DNA from: Ferruginibacter sp.
GTDB taxonomy: Bacteria; Bacteroidota; Bacteroidia; Chitinophagales; Chitinophagaceae
Length of the DNA: 34,002 nt
Reading direction: 5' to 3'
Assembly: GCA_025350645.1 (NCBI GenBank)
Contig: JANXXM010000057.1
Coordinates: forward strand, 1 to 34,002
Part shown: in pieces, positions 22,988-30,313 of the stretch
Numbering within the stretch: the first letter of the stretch is position 1
How the letters are laid out: every line of letters begins with the position of its first letter
Position numbers and translations under genes: made by a program
Notes under the pieces: model-generated
What the model saw: only the letters and a program-made list of their open reading frames with translations
What the model was told of the DNA's origin: nothing
Database searches by the model: none

Positions 22988-23449
22988 CTGAGTAATATAA
23001 CGCTATATACAGATGGTGCAGCCCGTGGAAACCCAGGCCGGGGTGGGTATGGCGTTGTGCTGAAGTATGGAAGCCATCAAAAAGAATTATCAAAAGGGTT
23101 TAAGCATACCACCAATAACCGTATGGAATTGTGGGCTATAATAGCAGGATTAGAAAGTATTATAAAGAGACAAATACCAGTAACCATTTATTCTGACAGC
23201 CAGTATGTGGTGAACAGCATTAACAAAGGCTGGCTGAATACCTGGATGAAAAACAATTTTAAAGGAGGAAAAAAAAACAGCGATCTATGGAGAAAATACC
23301 ATGCGCTTGCAAAATATTTTACCATAGAAATTATTTGGGTAAAAGGCCATGCGGATAATGCATATAACAATCGCTGCGATGAACTGGCTACTGCTGCTGC
23401 AGATGGAAAAAATTTAGATGTAGATGTGGAATATGAAAATAGTATGTAG
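22988..23449 (+). CDS. rnhA: Ribonuclease HI, apparent CTG start
   Basis: 153-aa RNase HI, which degrades RNA in RNA-DNA hybrids. All active-site residues are present: Asp9 in YTDGAARGNPG, Glu47 in NNRMEL, Asp70 in YSDSQYV, His121 in KGHADN and Asp131 in NNRCDELA. The N-terminal strand and first catalytic Asp are encoded upstream of the first conventional start (GTG region, 23057), so that start would inactivate the enzyme. In frame upstream there is no ATG, GTG or TTG before a stop at 22925; a CTG at 22988 stands exactly where the initiator Met of relatives would be. ATT at 22961 or 22943 are less likely options. Confidence 0.88.
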   Translation: MSNITLYTDGAARGNPGRGGYGVVLKYGSHQKELSKGFKHTTNNRMELWAIIAGLESIIKRQIPVTIYSDSQYVVNSINKGWLNTWMKNNFKGGKKNSDLWRKYHALAKYFTIEIIWVKGHADNAYNNRCDELATAAADGKNLDVDVEYENSM

Positions 23450-23486
23450 TAATTAGTATGGAGTATTTAGACTATATTTCTTTAAA

Positions 23487-23843
23487 ATGGCACAACACAA
23501 TGATATTGGAAAAATAGGCGAAGTGCTTGCTATTGCATGGTTTGAAGAAAAAGACTACACTATTATTCACCAAAACTGGCGGCACAAAAACTGGGAAGTT
23601 GATATTATAGCATCTAAAAATAACATGCTTCATTTCATAGAAGTAAAAACAGTCACCACATTAAAGTTCGGACACCCTGAAGAAAAAGTAGATACAAAAA
23701 AAATTCGTTATCTCATAAATGCTTCGGAAGAGTATTTATTTCAGTATCCTAAATGGAAAAGAATTCAGTTTGATGTACTTTCTATAACGATGCTAAAAAA
23801 TATGGATGTTGAATATTTTCTTATTGAAGATGTGTATGAATAA
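23487..23843 (+). CDS. YraN/UPF0102 family nuclease-like protein
   Basis: 118-aa protein of the YraN (UPF0102) family, which has a restriction-endonuclease-like fold and an unknown cellular role, often thought to act on recombination or repair intermediates. The family pattern is clear: GKIGEVLAIAWFEEKDYTIIHQNWR, then EVDIIASKNNMLHFIEVKT with the PD-(D/E)xK-like core Glu/Asp, Glu and Lys. The C terminus finishes with FDVLSI and a short strand. It lies 37 bp after rnhA in the same direction, an arrangement consistent with an RNA/DNA-hybrid or repair gene pair. Confidence 0.88.
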   Translation: MAQHNDIGKIGEVLAIAWFEEKDYTIIHQNWRHKNWEVDIIASKNNMLHFIEVKTVTTLKFGHPEEKVDTKKIRYLINASEEYLFQYPKWKRIQFDVLSITMLKNMDVEYFLIEDVYE

Positions 23844-23880
23844 TTGTATTGAGATATTGAGCCAGAAAAATCTTCTTTAA

Positions 23881-24414
23881 TTAAATAATCTTTAAAGCCT
23901 CTATCCTTCCAATCATTTTCTCTACCATTTTTAAAGTTGCAGGGCAGTAATCTATATTTTGCTTATGTACATGTGCATACTCTTCCCACTTGCGTTTGCT
24001 CAGGTGAGGAAAACCCGCACAATCTGCCGGGCGCACTTCATAAATATTGCACATATTCGTTTGCATATTTAAAAACTGGCAGGGCTGTGTAACATTTACC
24101 CAGTCACCATTTCGTTCCTTGCGCAACCATTTTTCTTTAAATTCTTCTACCGTTTCATTAAAATGCGCCGCTACCCTTTTAAGATCTTTTTTTGTAAAAG
24201 TTGGTGTCATTTTTTTACAGCAATTGGCACAAGTTGTACAATTAATTTCTGCCCATACTTCTGGCTCTATCTCTTTTGTAAGCTTATCAATATTAGCCGG
24301 TGGATTTTTTTCTGTACGATTTAAAAAGCGGCGATAACTGCTTCTGCGGAGCGCCAATTTTTTTTTGAATAACCTTAAATTTACCGTAAACATAATAGCA
24401 TTTAGTAATCGCAA
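23881..24414 (-). CDS. YkgJ-type cysteine-cluster protein
   Basis: 177-aa protein of the zinc/iron-chelating CxxCxxCC family (YkgJ, PF03692). The hallmark is INCTTCANCCKKMTPTF in the middle, followed by QPCQFLNMQTNMCNIYEVRPADCAGFPHL, the second set of metal-binding cysteines. The first ~50 residues are basic and non-conserved (MRLLNAIMFTV then Lys/Arg-rich). The family probably binds a metal or Fe-S centre but its function is not established. Convergent with the YraN gene and divergent from xerD. Confidence 0.85.
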   Translation of the reverse strand: MRLLNAIMFTVNLRLFKKKLALRRSSYRRFLNRTEKNPPANIDKLTKEIEPEVWAEINCTTCANCCKKMTPTFTKKDLKRVAAHFNETVEEFKEKWLRKERNGDWVNVTQPCQFLNMQTNMCNIYEVRPADCAGFPHLSKRKWEEYAHVHKQNIDYCPATLKMVEKMIGRIEALKII

Positions 24415-24475
24415 AAAAATATTTGCCCTACGAAAATAATGTTTAATTAAATTGTAGCATCACTGTAAATAAACT

Positions 24476-25390
24476 GTGTATAAAAATATGTGGGATTCCT
24501 ATAAGAAAGGGTATAAAGCCTGGCTGCAACTAGAAAAATCTTTATCAGAAAATACGGTAGATGCATACCTGCATGATGTGCAAATGCTAACCGATTATTT
24601 TCAACTTACAGGCTCAATGAAAAACCCTGATGCAGTTGTTTTAGAAGACCTTGAAGCATTCATAAAAAGTATACATGCACTGGGCATGACAAATTCATCG
24701 CAGGCCCGCATCATATCTGGCATAAGAAGTTTTTTTAAATACTGCCTTATAGAACAAGTTGTATGTATTGACCCTGCTGCATTACTCGAAGCACCCAGGC
24801 ATATACGCAAACTGCCAGATGTGTTGTCTTTTGAAGAAATAGAAATAATGATTGCCGCCATAGACCTTAGCAGGCCAGAGGGAGAAAGAAACAAAGCCAT
24901 TATAGAAACCATGTACAGTTGCGGATTACGGGTAAGTGAATTGGTAAATTTAAAAATAAGTGAAACATACCTGGATGTGGGTTTCATAAAAGTAACAGGC
25001 AAAGGCGATAAACAGCGGCTGGTACCTATTGGCCGTGATGCTATAAAATGTATTGGCATTTACAAATCAATGATACGAAATCATATTCCCATAAAAAATG
25101 GTGAAGAAGATATACTTTTCTTAAACCGGCGAGGGGCAAGGCTTACAAGGGTTATGATTTTTTTAATTTTAAAATCCTTGGCAAAAAAAGCAGGCATTAC
25201 AAAAAATATTTCGCCACATACTTTCCGGCATAGTTTTGCAACGCATTTGGTGGAAGGTGGTGCGGATTTAAGAGCAGTACAGGAAATGCTTGGTCATGAA
25301 AGTATAACCACTACAGAAATTTATACGCACCTGGATAGGGAATTTTTAAGAACAACATTGCACCAGTTTCACCCGGCTTTTAAAAATTAA
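24476..25390 (+). CDS. xerD: XerC/XerD tyrosine recombinase (XerD-like)
   Basis: 304-aa chromosomal recombinase of the Xer family, which resolves chromosome dimers at dif. The SAM-like core-binding domain covers about 1-95 (LEKSLSENTVDAYLHDVQML) and the catalytic domain has the full set Arg152 (CGLRVSEL), Lys176 (TGKGDKQR), His248 and Arg251 (PHTFRHSFATHL), His274 (LGHESI) and Tyr283 (TEIYTH). Start GTG at 24476; an ATG four codons later is an alternative. Size and lack of an arm domain separate it clearly from the element's integrase at 3184. It is a single gene, not linked to any mobile element here. Confidence 0.9.
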   Translation: MYKNMWDSYKKGYKAWLQLEKSLSENTVDAYLHDVQMLTDYFQLTGSMKNPDAVVLEDLEAFIKSIHALGMTNSSQARIISGIRSFFKYCLIEQVVCIDPAALLEAPRHIRKLPDVLSFEEIEIMIAAIDLSRPEGERNKAIIETMYSCGLRVSELVNLKISETYLDVGFIKVTGKGDKQRLVPIGRDAIKCIGIYKSMIRNHIPIKNGEEDILFLNRRGARLTRVMIFLILKSLAKKAGITKNISPHTFRHSFATHLVEGGADLRAVQEMLGHESITTTEIYTHLDREFLRTTLHQFHPAFKN

Positions 25391-25743
25391 TTCCTAAAAT
25401 ACTGTTTTATAATCTTAGGAAGCTGCTTGAATTGATATTTTTTTGCACCAGCTAGAACAGCAGTTATAGTCATCATCGTTGTGTCACTCACTTGTACTGG
25501 TTATCTTTATTCAACTTATTTTTTCAATATAATATTTATTTAATCCTAACAGTTTTTAAAATAATTTAACCATTTATTTATCAAAAAAACTTTTAGAATA
25601 TTTTACATAGGCATTCATAGCTTTAAATTGCTATTGAACATACCCAGTTTTATAAAATATCTTTCTAACTACTAAACAAAATATTTTTAATCCTCTAACC
25701 CTTTTCCCAAAAGTATTGGATTAATAGATTTTTCAATTCTTGC
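25391..25743. other. Non-coding AT-rich gap
   Basis: 353 bp between xerD and the YdeI-like gene (convergent). A 7-bp hairpin TTCCTAA/TTAGGAA (25391-25397 with 25415-25421) directly follows the xerD stop and may terminate it. Nothing else supportable is seen apart from a short minus-strand open frame at about 25388-25500 of doubtful meaning. Confidence 0.4.
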
Positions 25744-26265
25744 TTATCTAGTTTTAACTTGTTTTGCTGCGGAAAAATAAAGCAGATAACCTCTTTGCCT
25801 GCCGGGTGTTAATTTTTCAAAAGCAGTTTTCAGTTCAGGCATATCATGTAAAACGGTTTGAAACTCTACAGGCATTTTAAATTCAATTGTTTTCTTCAAT
25901 TCTAGTTTTAAACCTGCTTTATCCAATGCTATGGCTTCTTTTATATATGCTTTTACAGTAGATTTATTTTTTACTATATCTTCAATATTTGTAAATCTTA
26001 TTTGCCTTGCGGCCTGTACATTTATTGTTTGTTGTACTAAAATACCTTTTATATCTTTTAGCAAAGCACCTTGCATAAAAAGCAACGCACAATAGTTTTT
26101 AAAGCCATGTATTAAAACAATATTATTTTTTTCAATAACGTAGCAAGGGCATCCCCATTTTAATTCTTCGGTAAGCCCACAATCAAGTGCAAGCGTTCTT
26201 AATGCTACATATTCTTGCTGCCACTGCGAAGTTTTTTCAAAAAACCAATCAACTGTTGAATTCAT
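25744..26265 (-). CDS. YdeI/OmdA-associated DUF1801 family protein
   Basis: 173-aa protein of the YdeI/OmpD-associated type: a DUF1801-like domain (about 10-110, with ELKWGCPCYVIEKNNIVLIHGFKNYCALLF) followed by a C-terminal OmdA-like tail (ELKTAFEKLTPGRQRGYLLYFSAAKQVKTR). The tail motif LTPGRQRGYLLYFSAAKQ is highly typical. Function in the family is unclear; members occur near ArsR-type regulators and START/AHSA1-type proteins in Bacteroidota. Here the gene follows directly the remains of an ArsR-like regulator on the same strand. Start ATG at 26265. Confidence 0.85.
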   Translation of the reverse strand: MNSTVDWFFEKTSQWQQEYVALRTLALDCGLTEELKWGCPCYVIEKNNIVLIHGFKNYCALLFMQGALLKDIKGILVQQTINVQAARQIRFTNIEDIVKNKSTVKAYIKEAIALDKAGLKLELKKTIEFKMPVEFQTVLHDMPELKTAFEKLTPGRQRGYLLYFSAAKQVKTR

Positions 26266-26294
26266 AATTTTTTGCTTTAAAAGGAATTAATTTT

Positions 26295-26499
26295 TCAATA
26301 AATTTCTCTGCCCTGTTGTTCCTGTTGCACAAGTTTGCACTCACTAAGTATTTGCAAATGGTTTGAAACCGTAAGTCTTGCAGTATCAAAGTTAGCAGCA
26401 ATAACTCCTGCCGTAAAAAAAATGAGACGCAAGTAAGAGCAGTATTGCCCGCCTTGTAGGATCCGCTATTGCCTGAAAAACGTCTCGTCTTAAATTCAT
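26295..26499 (-). pseudogene. Frameshifted ArsR-family regulator fragment
   Basis: Minus strand from ATG at 26499: [25 protein letters not shown], the usual N terminus of SdpR/ArsR repressors, then a run of eight T (26415-26422) throws the frame out and a stop follows. In the shifted frame the winged-helix continues: [39 protein letters not shown], then a TGA where homologues go on for another 30 residues or so. One T fewer would restore the frame. A single-base homopolymer change may be real or a sequencing error; the missing C terminus, however, is not explained by that. A dyad ACATA/TATGT (26521-26538) upstream could be its old operator. Confidence 0.75.
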
Positions 26500-26576
26500 T
26501 GTGAAGTTATTTGACAACATACATAAGTGTAGCTATGTAACTAAGCAAATATATTATTCATTTTTTTGAAAATAAA

Positions 26577-26593
26577 ACTCGGTATTTCCGAGT
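26577..26593. terminator. Short hairpin
   Basis: ACTCGG (26577-26582) pairs with CCGAGT (26588-26593) around a 5-base loop in an AT-rich setting. It lies between the ArsR remnant and the light-related gene cluster. No strong T run follows, so terminator function is uncertain. Confidence 0.3.
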
Positions 26594-26746
26594 CAAATTA
26601 TTTATTATTAAAATTTTGTAAAAAGATTATCGTAATTCTTTGAAGAAAACACTTCGTATAATTCATCAATATTTTTTAGATTGTTACAAGTGAAGCAGTT
26701 AATTTTGCTTTATCAAATTTTACTGAAAAAATTGAATCCAAAACCA

Positions 26747-27019
26747 ATGGAGCTTACCTCAATAGATATTGACAGAATAATAGAAATGGCGTGGGAAGAT
26801 CGTACAACTTTTGAAGCAATAGAAATGCAATTTGGGCTAAGCGAAAGCCAGGTGATTGCGCTTATGAGAAAGGAAATGAAACTAAGCAGTTTTAAAATGT
26901 GGCGAAAGCGGGTTACGGGCAGGCAAACAAAACATAAAGTACTGCGGCAAAATACGGTGGGCAGGTTTAAATGCAAATTGCAAAAAACAATTACGCACAA
27001 TAAAATTTCTAAAAGGTAA
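26747..27019 (+). CDS. DUF2805 / TIGR03643 family protein
   Basis: 90-aa protein starting MELTSIDIDRIIEMAWEDRT, followed by TFEAIEMQFGLSESQVIALMRKEMK and FKMWRKRVTGRQTKHK. This is the TIGR03643/DUF2805 family: a helix-turn-helix-like core with a basic C-terminal tail, of unknown function, which I recall as a frequent neighbour of photolyase/cryptochrome genes in Bacteroidota and Proteobacteria. I use the ATG at 26747; the frame extends to a TTG at 26681 but the extra residues look unrelated. The stop is 1 bp before the next gene, so they are almost certainly co-transcribed. Confidence 0.82.
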   Translation: MELTSIDIDRIIEMAWEDRTTFEAIEMQFGLSESQVIALMRKEMKLSSFKMWRKRVTGRQTKHKVLRQNTVGRFKCKLQKTITHNKISKR

Positions 27020-27020
27020 A

Positions 27021-28124
27021 ATGAATTTCAGCACAACATACAACGATATTCTGGCGCAAATAGATAATATAAAACCAGAAGAATACAGCCGCACCAGGAA
27101 TTTTGCAGATGGCGCAGTTACAAAGCTTTCACCCTACATAAGCCGTGGGGTTATATCTACAAAAATAATTTATGAAATTATTTTAAACAAAGGATATAAA
27201 CCTTATAAAATTGAAAAATTTATACAGGAACTGGCATGGAGAGATTATTTTCAAAGCGTACATAAAGCATTGGGTAGCCAACTGTTTAATGACATAAAAC
27301 AACCACAGCCAGATGTAAGCAACCAACAGATAGCCTCAAATATTGCTACAGCCCACACAGATATTATTGCCATAAATGAAGCAATAGAAAAGTTATATGA
27401 AACGGGTTATATGCACAATCATAGCAGGATGTATGTAGCAAGTATGGCCTGCAATATTGCAAAAAGCCACTGGGCAAAACCTGCGGAGTGGCTGTATTAC
27501 CATTTATTAGATGCAGATATAGCCAGCAATACCTGCAGTTGGCAATGGGTAGCCGGTAGTTTTAGCAGCAAAAAATATTATGCAAATCAGGAAAATATAA
27601 ACAAGTATTTATACAGCGATCAAAAAAATACTTACCTGGATAGAGAATATGCCGAACTGGTAAGAATGAGTATACCGCAGGATTTACAGGGATTGGAAAC
27701 ATTGCATTTAAAAACAAATTTACCTGATACCGCATCGTTTAATTTGGATGCAGATAAACCAGTATTACTGTACAATGCATATAATATTGACCCGCTTTGG
27801 AGAGCTGATGAAGAGGTGGAAAGAGTATTGATTTTGGAACCTACCCATTTTGCAAAATACCCTATGTGCGAAAAAACAATTGGTTTCATAATATCCCTTT
27901 TTGAAAATAATATACCACACAAGGGCAAAGCAAAAATATTTATTGGTGAGTTTGCGGCATTAAAAACTACACTTAATATTACTAGTTTTATTTACAAAGA
28001 GCACCCGCTAAACGCCCATTACACAGGCACCTGCGATGAGAGAGACTGGATGTTTAAAGATGTAAAAAAATATGTTTCTTCTTTTTTTCAATATTATAAA
28101 ATGTGTACTAAAAATTTGAAGTAA
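27021..28124 (+). CDS. Photolyase/cryptochrome-like FAD-binding protein lacking the antenna domain
   Basis: 367-aa protein that starts directly in the FAD-binding domain (PF03441-like) of the photolyase family: [13 protein letters not shown] (34-46), [11 protein letters not shown] (67-77), [16 protein letters not shown] (126-141), [20 protein letters not shown] and the cofactor-region [12 protein letters not shown]. The usual N-terminal alpha/beta antenna domain (about 130 residues) is absent, while a C-terminal part of about 150 residues is different from the classic fold. Such C-terminal-only proteins are known in Bacteroidota, but their photoreaction is not settled. No upstream in-frame coding replaces the antenna; the gene before it is DUF2805. 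The stop overlaps the next start codon by one base. Confidence 0.83.
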   Translation: MNFSTTYNDILAQIDNIKPEEYSRTRNFADGAVTKLSPYISRGVISTKIIYEIILNKGYKPYKIEKFIQELAWRDYFQSVHKALGSQLFNDIKQPQPDVSNQQIASNIATAHTDIIAINEAIEKLYETGYMHNHSRMYVASMACNIAKSHWAKPAEWLYYHLLDADIASNTCSWQWVAGSFSSKKYYANQENINKYLYSDQKNTYLDREYAELVRMSIPQDLQGLETLHLKTNLPDTASFNLDADKPVLLYNAYNIDPLWRADEEVERVLILEPTHFAKYPMCEKTIGFIISLFENNIPHKGKAKIFIGEFAALKTTLNITSFIYKEHPLNAHYTGTCDERDWMFKDVKKYVSSFFQYYKMCTKNLK

Positions 28125-28261
28125 TGAAAAATGTGAAGAAGGAAAACCTCCCGGTAAAAATTTGTACAACTTGCAACCGCCCTTTTACCTGGAGAAAAAA
28201 ATGGGAGAAGGTATGGAACGAAGTAAAATACTGCAGCGATAAATGCAGAGGTAAAAAATAA
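28124..28261 (+). CDS. DUF2256 zinc-ribbon-like small protein
   Basis: 45-aa protein whose ATG overlaps the TAA of the preceding gene (TAATG). It has two Cys pairs, Cys14-x2-Cys17 in [16 protein letters not shown] and Cys37-x3-Cys41 in [12 protein letters not shown], fitting a small zinc ribbon. This is the DUF2256 family, which I know as a companion of cryptochrome/photolyase genes. Too short for routine ORF finding. Tight coupling to the photolyase-like gene suggests it acts with it, but its role is unknown. Confidence 0.82.
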   Translation: MKNVKKENLPVKICTTCNRPFTWRKKWEKVWNEVKYCSDKCRGKK

Positions 28262-28321
28262 GTTGAGTTTGATAACTTGCCGTAAAATTAAAACAGATTT
28301 TTAAAAATAATATTCCCTTTA

Positions 28322-29815
28322 TTGAAAACAATAACGCTTATTTTTCCGAACCAGTTGTTTAAAAATAATCCAGCCTTAAAAAAAGGAACGGATGTAATGC
28401 TGGTAGAAGAAAATTTATTTTTTACACAATACAATTTTCACAAACAAAAAATTGCACTGCACAGGGCGAGTATGAAATTTTACCAGCAATTTCTTACAGA
28501 AAAGGGATACACTGTTTTGTACATAAATGCGCAGGAAAAAATTGCTGATATCCGTTTGCTCGTTCCACATCTTAAAAAAGAAGGATATCAAAACATTTGT
28601 ATTGCAAAAGTAACCGACTATTTACTCAACAGAAGGCTACAACTGACTACAGCAAAGACTTCTGTTACAATAGAAGATTACGACTCCCCCCTATTTTTAA
28701 ATACAGAACATGAAATAGAAAACTATTTTAAAGGCAAAAAACGTTTTTACCAAACAGATTTTTACACAAGCGAGCGTAAAAAGAGAAAAATTTTGCTAGA
28801 GGCAGATGATAAACCTGTAGGCGGCAAGTGGAGTTTTGATACGGAGAACAGGCTGAAATATCCAAAAAATAAAATTCCACCTCCAACAAAACTGGCAACT
28901 GCAAATAAGTTTAATACCGAAGCTTTTGCATATACAAATACGTATTTTAAAAATAATTACGGCGAATTAAATACGGTTTATTATCCCTGCACATTTACAG
29001 ATAGTGAGCAATGGCTGCAAGCGTTTTTGCAAAACCGATTTGCAGAATTTGGTTTATATGAAGATGCTATAGTGGTTGAAGAAAATTTTCTTAATCATAG
29101 CATACTCACTCCTATGCTGAATGTGGGCCTACTTACCCCGCAACAAATAATTACTACAGCACTGGATTATGCAAAAAAAAATGACATTCCATTGAACTCA
29201 CTGGAAGGATTTATAAGACAGATTATGGGCTGGCGGGAATTTATAAGAGCAGTATACCAGCTTTTAGGCACAGCCGAAAGAAAGAAAAATTTCTGGGGGT
29301 TTGATCGTAAAATACCCGCCAGCTTTTGGAATGCAACTACAGGTATAGCACCCATTGATATCACCATAAAAAAAGTTTTACAAACCGGCTACTGTCACCA
29401 CATAGAGCGGCTAATGGTGCTGGGTAATTTTATGGTGCTTTGCGAGTTTGATCCGGATGATGTGTACCGCTGGTTTATGGAAATGTTTGTAGATGCTTAT
29501 GATTGGGTAATGGTACCCAATGTATATGGCATGAGCCAGTTTGCAGATGGTGGCCTCATGGCAACAAAGCCATACATAAGTGGCAGTAATTATTTATTTA
29601 AAATGAGCGATTTCCAAAAAACAAAAAAAGACAATGTAGGCAGTTCATGGGAGCAAATTTGGGATGGCTTATTCTGGCGGTTTATGCATGTGAACAGAAG
29701 TTTTTTTACAAAAAACCCAAGACTAGGTATGTTGGTTGCTATGTTTGATAAAATGCCCGAAGAAAAAAGAGCAGCTCATTTGCTTCATGCAGAAAAATTC
29801 CTGAGTACTTTATAG
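28322..29815 (+). CDS. Cryptochrome/photolyase family protein (PhrB-like group)
   Basis: 497-aa flavoprotein of the deoxyribodipyrimidine-photolyase-related group (PF04244) that includes the bacterial (6-4) photolyase PhrB. The N-terminal alpha/beta domain begins KTITLIFPNQLFKNNPAL. The FAD-binding part has EGFIRQIMGWREFIRAVYQ, YCHHIERLMVLGNFMVLCEF, then DAYDWVMVPNVYGMSQFADG and KPYISGSNYLFKMSD. In PhrB a 4Fe-4S cluster is held by Cys350, Cys438, Cys441 and Cys454; after KMSD this protein reads FQKTKKDNVGSSWEQIWDGL with no cysteine, so the cluster is probably missing. Start is TTG at 28322 (homologues begin MKT-TLIFP), as no ATG lies upstream in frame. Confidence 0.85.
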   Translation: MKTITLIFPNQLFKNNPALKKGTDVMLVEENLFFTQYNFHKQKIALHRASMKFYQQFLTEKGYTVLYINAQEKIADIRLLVPHLKKEGYQNICIAKVTDYLLNRRLQLTTAKTSVTIEDYDSPLFLNTEHEIENYFKGKKRFYQTDFYTSERKKRKILLEADDKPVGGKWSFDTENRLKYPKNKIPPPTKLATANKFNTEAFAYTNTYFKNNYGELNTVYYPCTFTDSEQWLQAFLQNRFAEFGLYEDAIVVEENFLNHSILTPMLNVGLLTPQQIITTALDYAKKNDIPLNSLEGFIRQIMGWREFIRAVYQLLGTAERKKNFWGFDRKIPASFWNATTGIAPIDITIKKVLQTGYCHHIERLMVLGNFMVLCEFDPDDVYRWFMEMFVDAYDWVMVPNVYGMSQFADGGLMATKPYISGSNYLFKMSDFQKTKKDNVGSSWEQIWDGLFWRFMHVNRSFFTKNPRLGMLVAMFDKMPEEKRAAHLLHAEKFLSTL

Positions 29816-29879
29816 AAATATATACTCATCAACTTATATCAGCAAAAACTTTTAAAATTTTTTTTTACACTTTAAAAAC

Positions 29880-29916
29880 TTAATCGTACACTTGCATACG
29901 AAATTAATCGTACGAT
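29880..29916. promoter_or_regulatory. Candidate BlaI operator
   Basis: TTAATCGTAC occurs twice, at 29880-29889 and 29904-29913, 24 bp apart. The second copy is part of a perfect 10-bp palindrome ATCGTACGAT (29907-29916) that covers the start codon of the repressor gene; the first forms CGTA/TACG dyad symmetry (29885-29888 with 29897-29900). Position and symmetry fit autoregulation by the BlaI-type dimer. Confidence 0.6.
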
Positions 29917-30301
29917 GCAAAAAAATAAACAATTTAAACCTACAGAAGGAGAACTTGAGATACTTGCAGTACTCTGGAAGAATGGCTCTGCAACTGTGCG
30001 GACAGTACATGATGAGCTTTGCAAAACAAAAGAAGCTGGCTATACCACTACGCTTAAGCTTATGCAGATTATGTTTGAAAAAGCAATGGTAACCAGAGAT
30101 ACCAGCAGCAAAACACATGTGTATACACCAGTAATAAATAGAGAAAAAACCCAATTGCAATTTGTAAATAAAATGATAAGCAGTTTATTTTCGGGCTCCC
30201 CTGCAGAAATGGTCATGCAGGCACTTGGTGGTAACAAAACCAGTGCAGAAGATCTTAAAAGAATTGAGGAACTGATAACAACATTAAAAGCAAAAAAATA
30301 A
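29915..30301 (+). CDS. BlaI/MecI/CopY family transcriptional repressor
   Basis: 128-aa winged-helix repressor. The family core starts KPTEGELEILAVLWKNGSATVRTVHDEL, then YTTTLKLMQIMFEKAMVTRD with the recognition helix and the wing at KTHVYTPVINREKT. The C-terminal part (FVNKMISSLFSGSPAEMVMQAL) would form the dimer and hold the site cleaved in induction. It is followed 12 bp later by the M56 protease gene, the usual sensor partner, so the pair should respond to an envelope signal, not necessarily a beta-lactam. No beta-lactamase or PBP gene is next to it. Confidence 0.92.
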   Translation: MQKNKQFKPTEGELEILAVLWKNGSATVRTVHDELCKTKEAGYTTTLKLMQIMFEKAMVTRDTSSKTHVYTPVINREKTQLQFVNKMISSLFSGSPAEMVMQALGGNKTSAEDLKRIEELITTLKAKK

Positions 30302-30313
30302 GCAGCACTTTTT

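Noticed and set aside
25388..25500. Possible transposase-like fragment on the minus strand (TITAVLAGAKKYQFKQLPKI)
   Set aside because: About 35 codons only, no catalytic motif and no inverted repeats; the likeness to transposase-associated domains is too weak to call.
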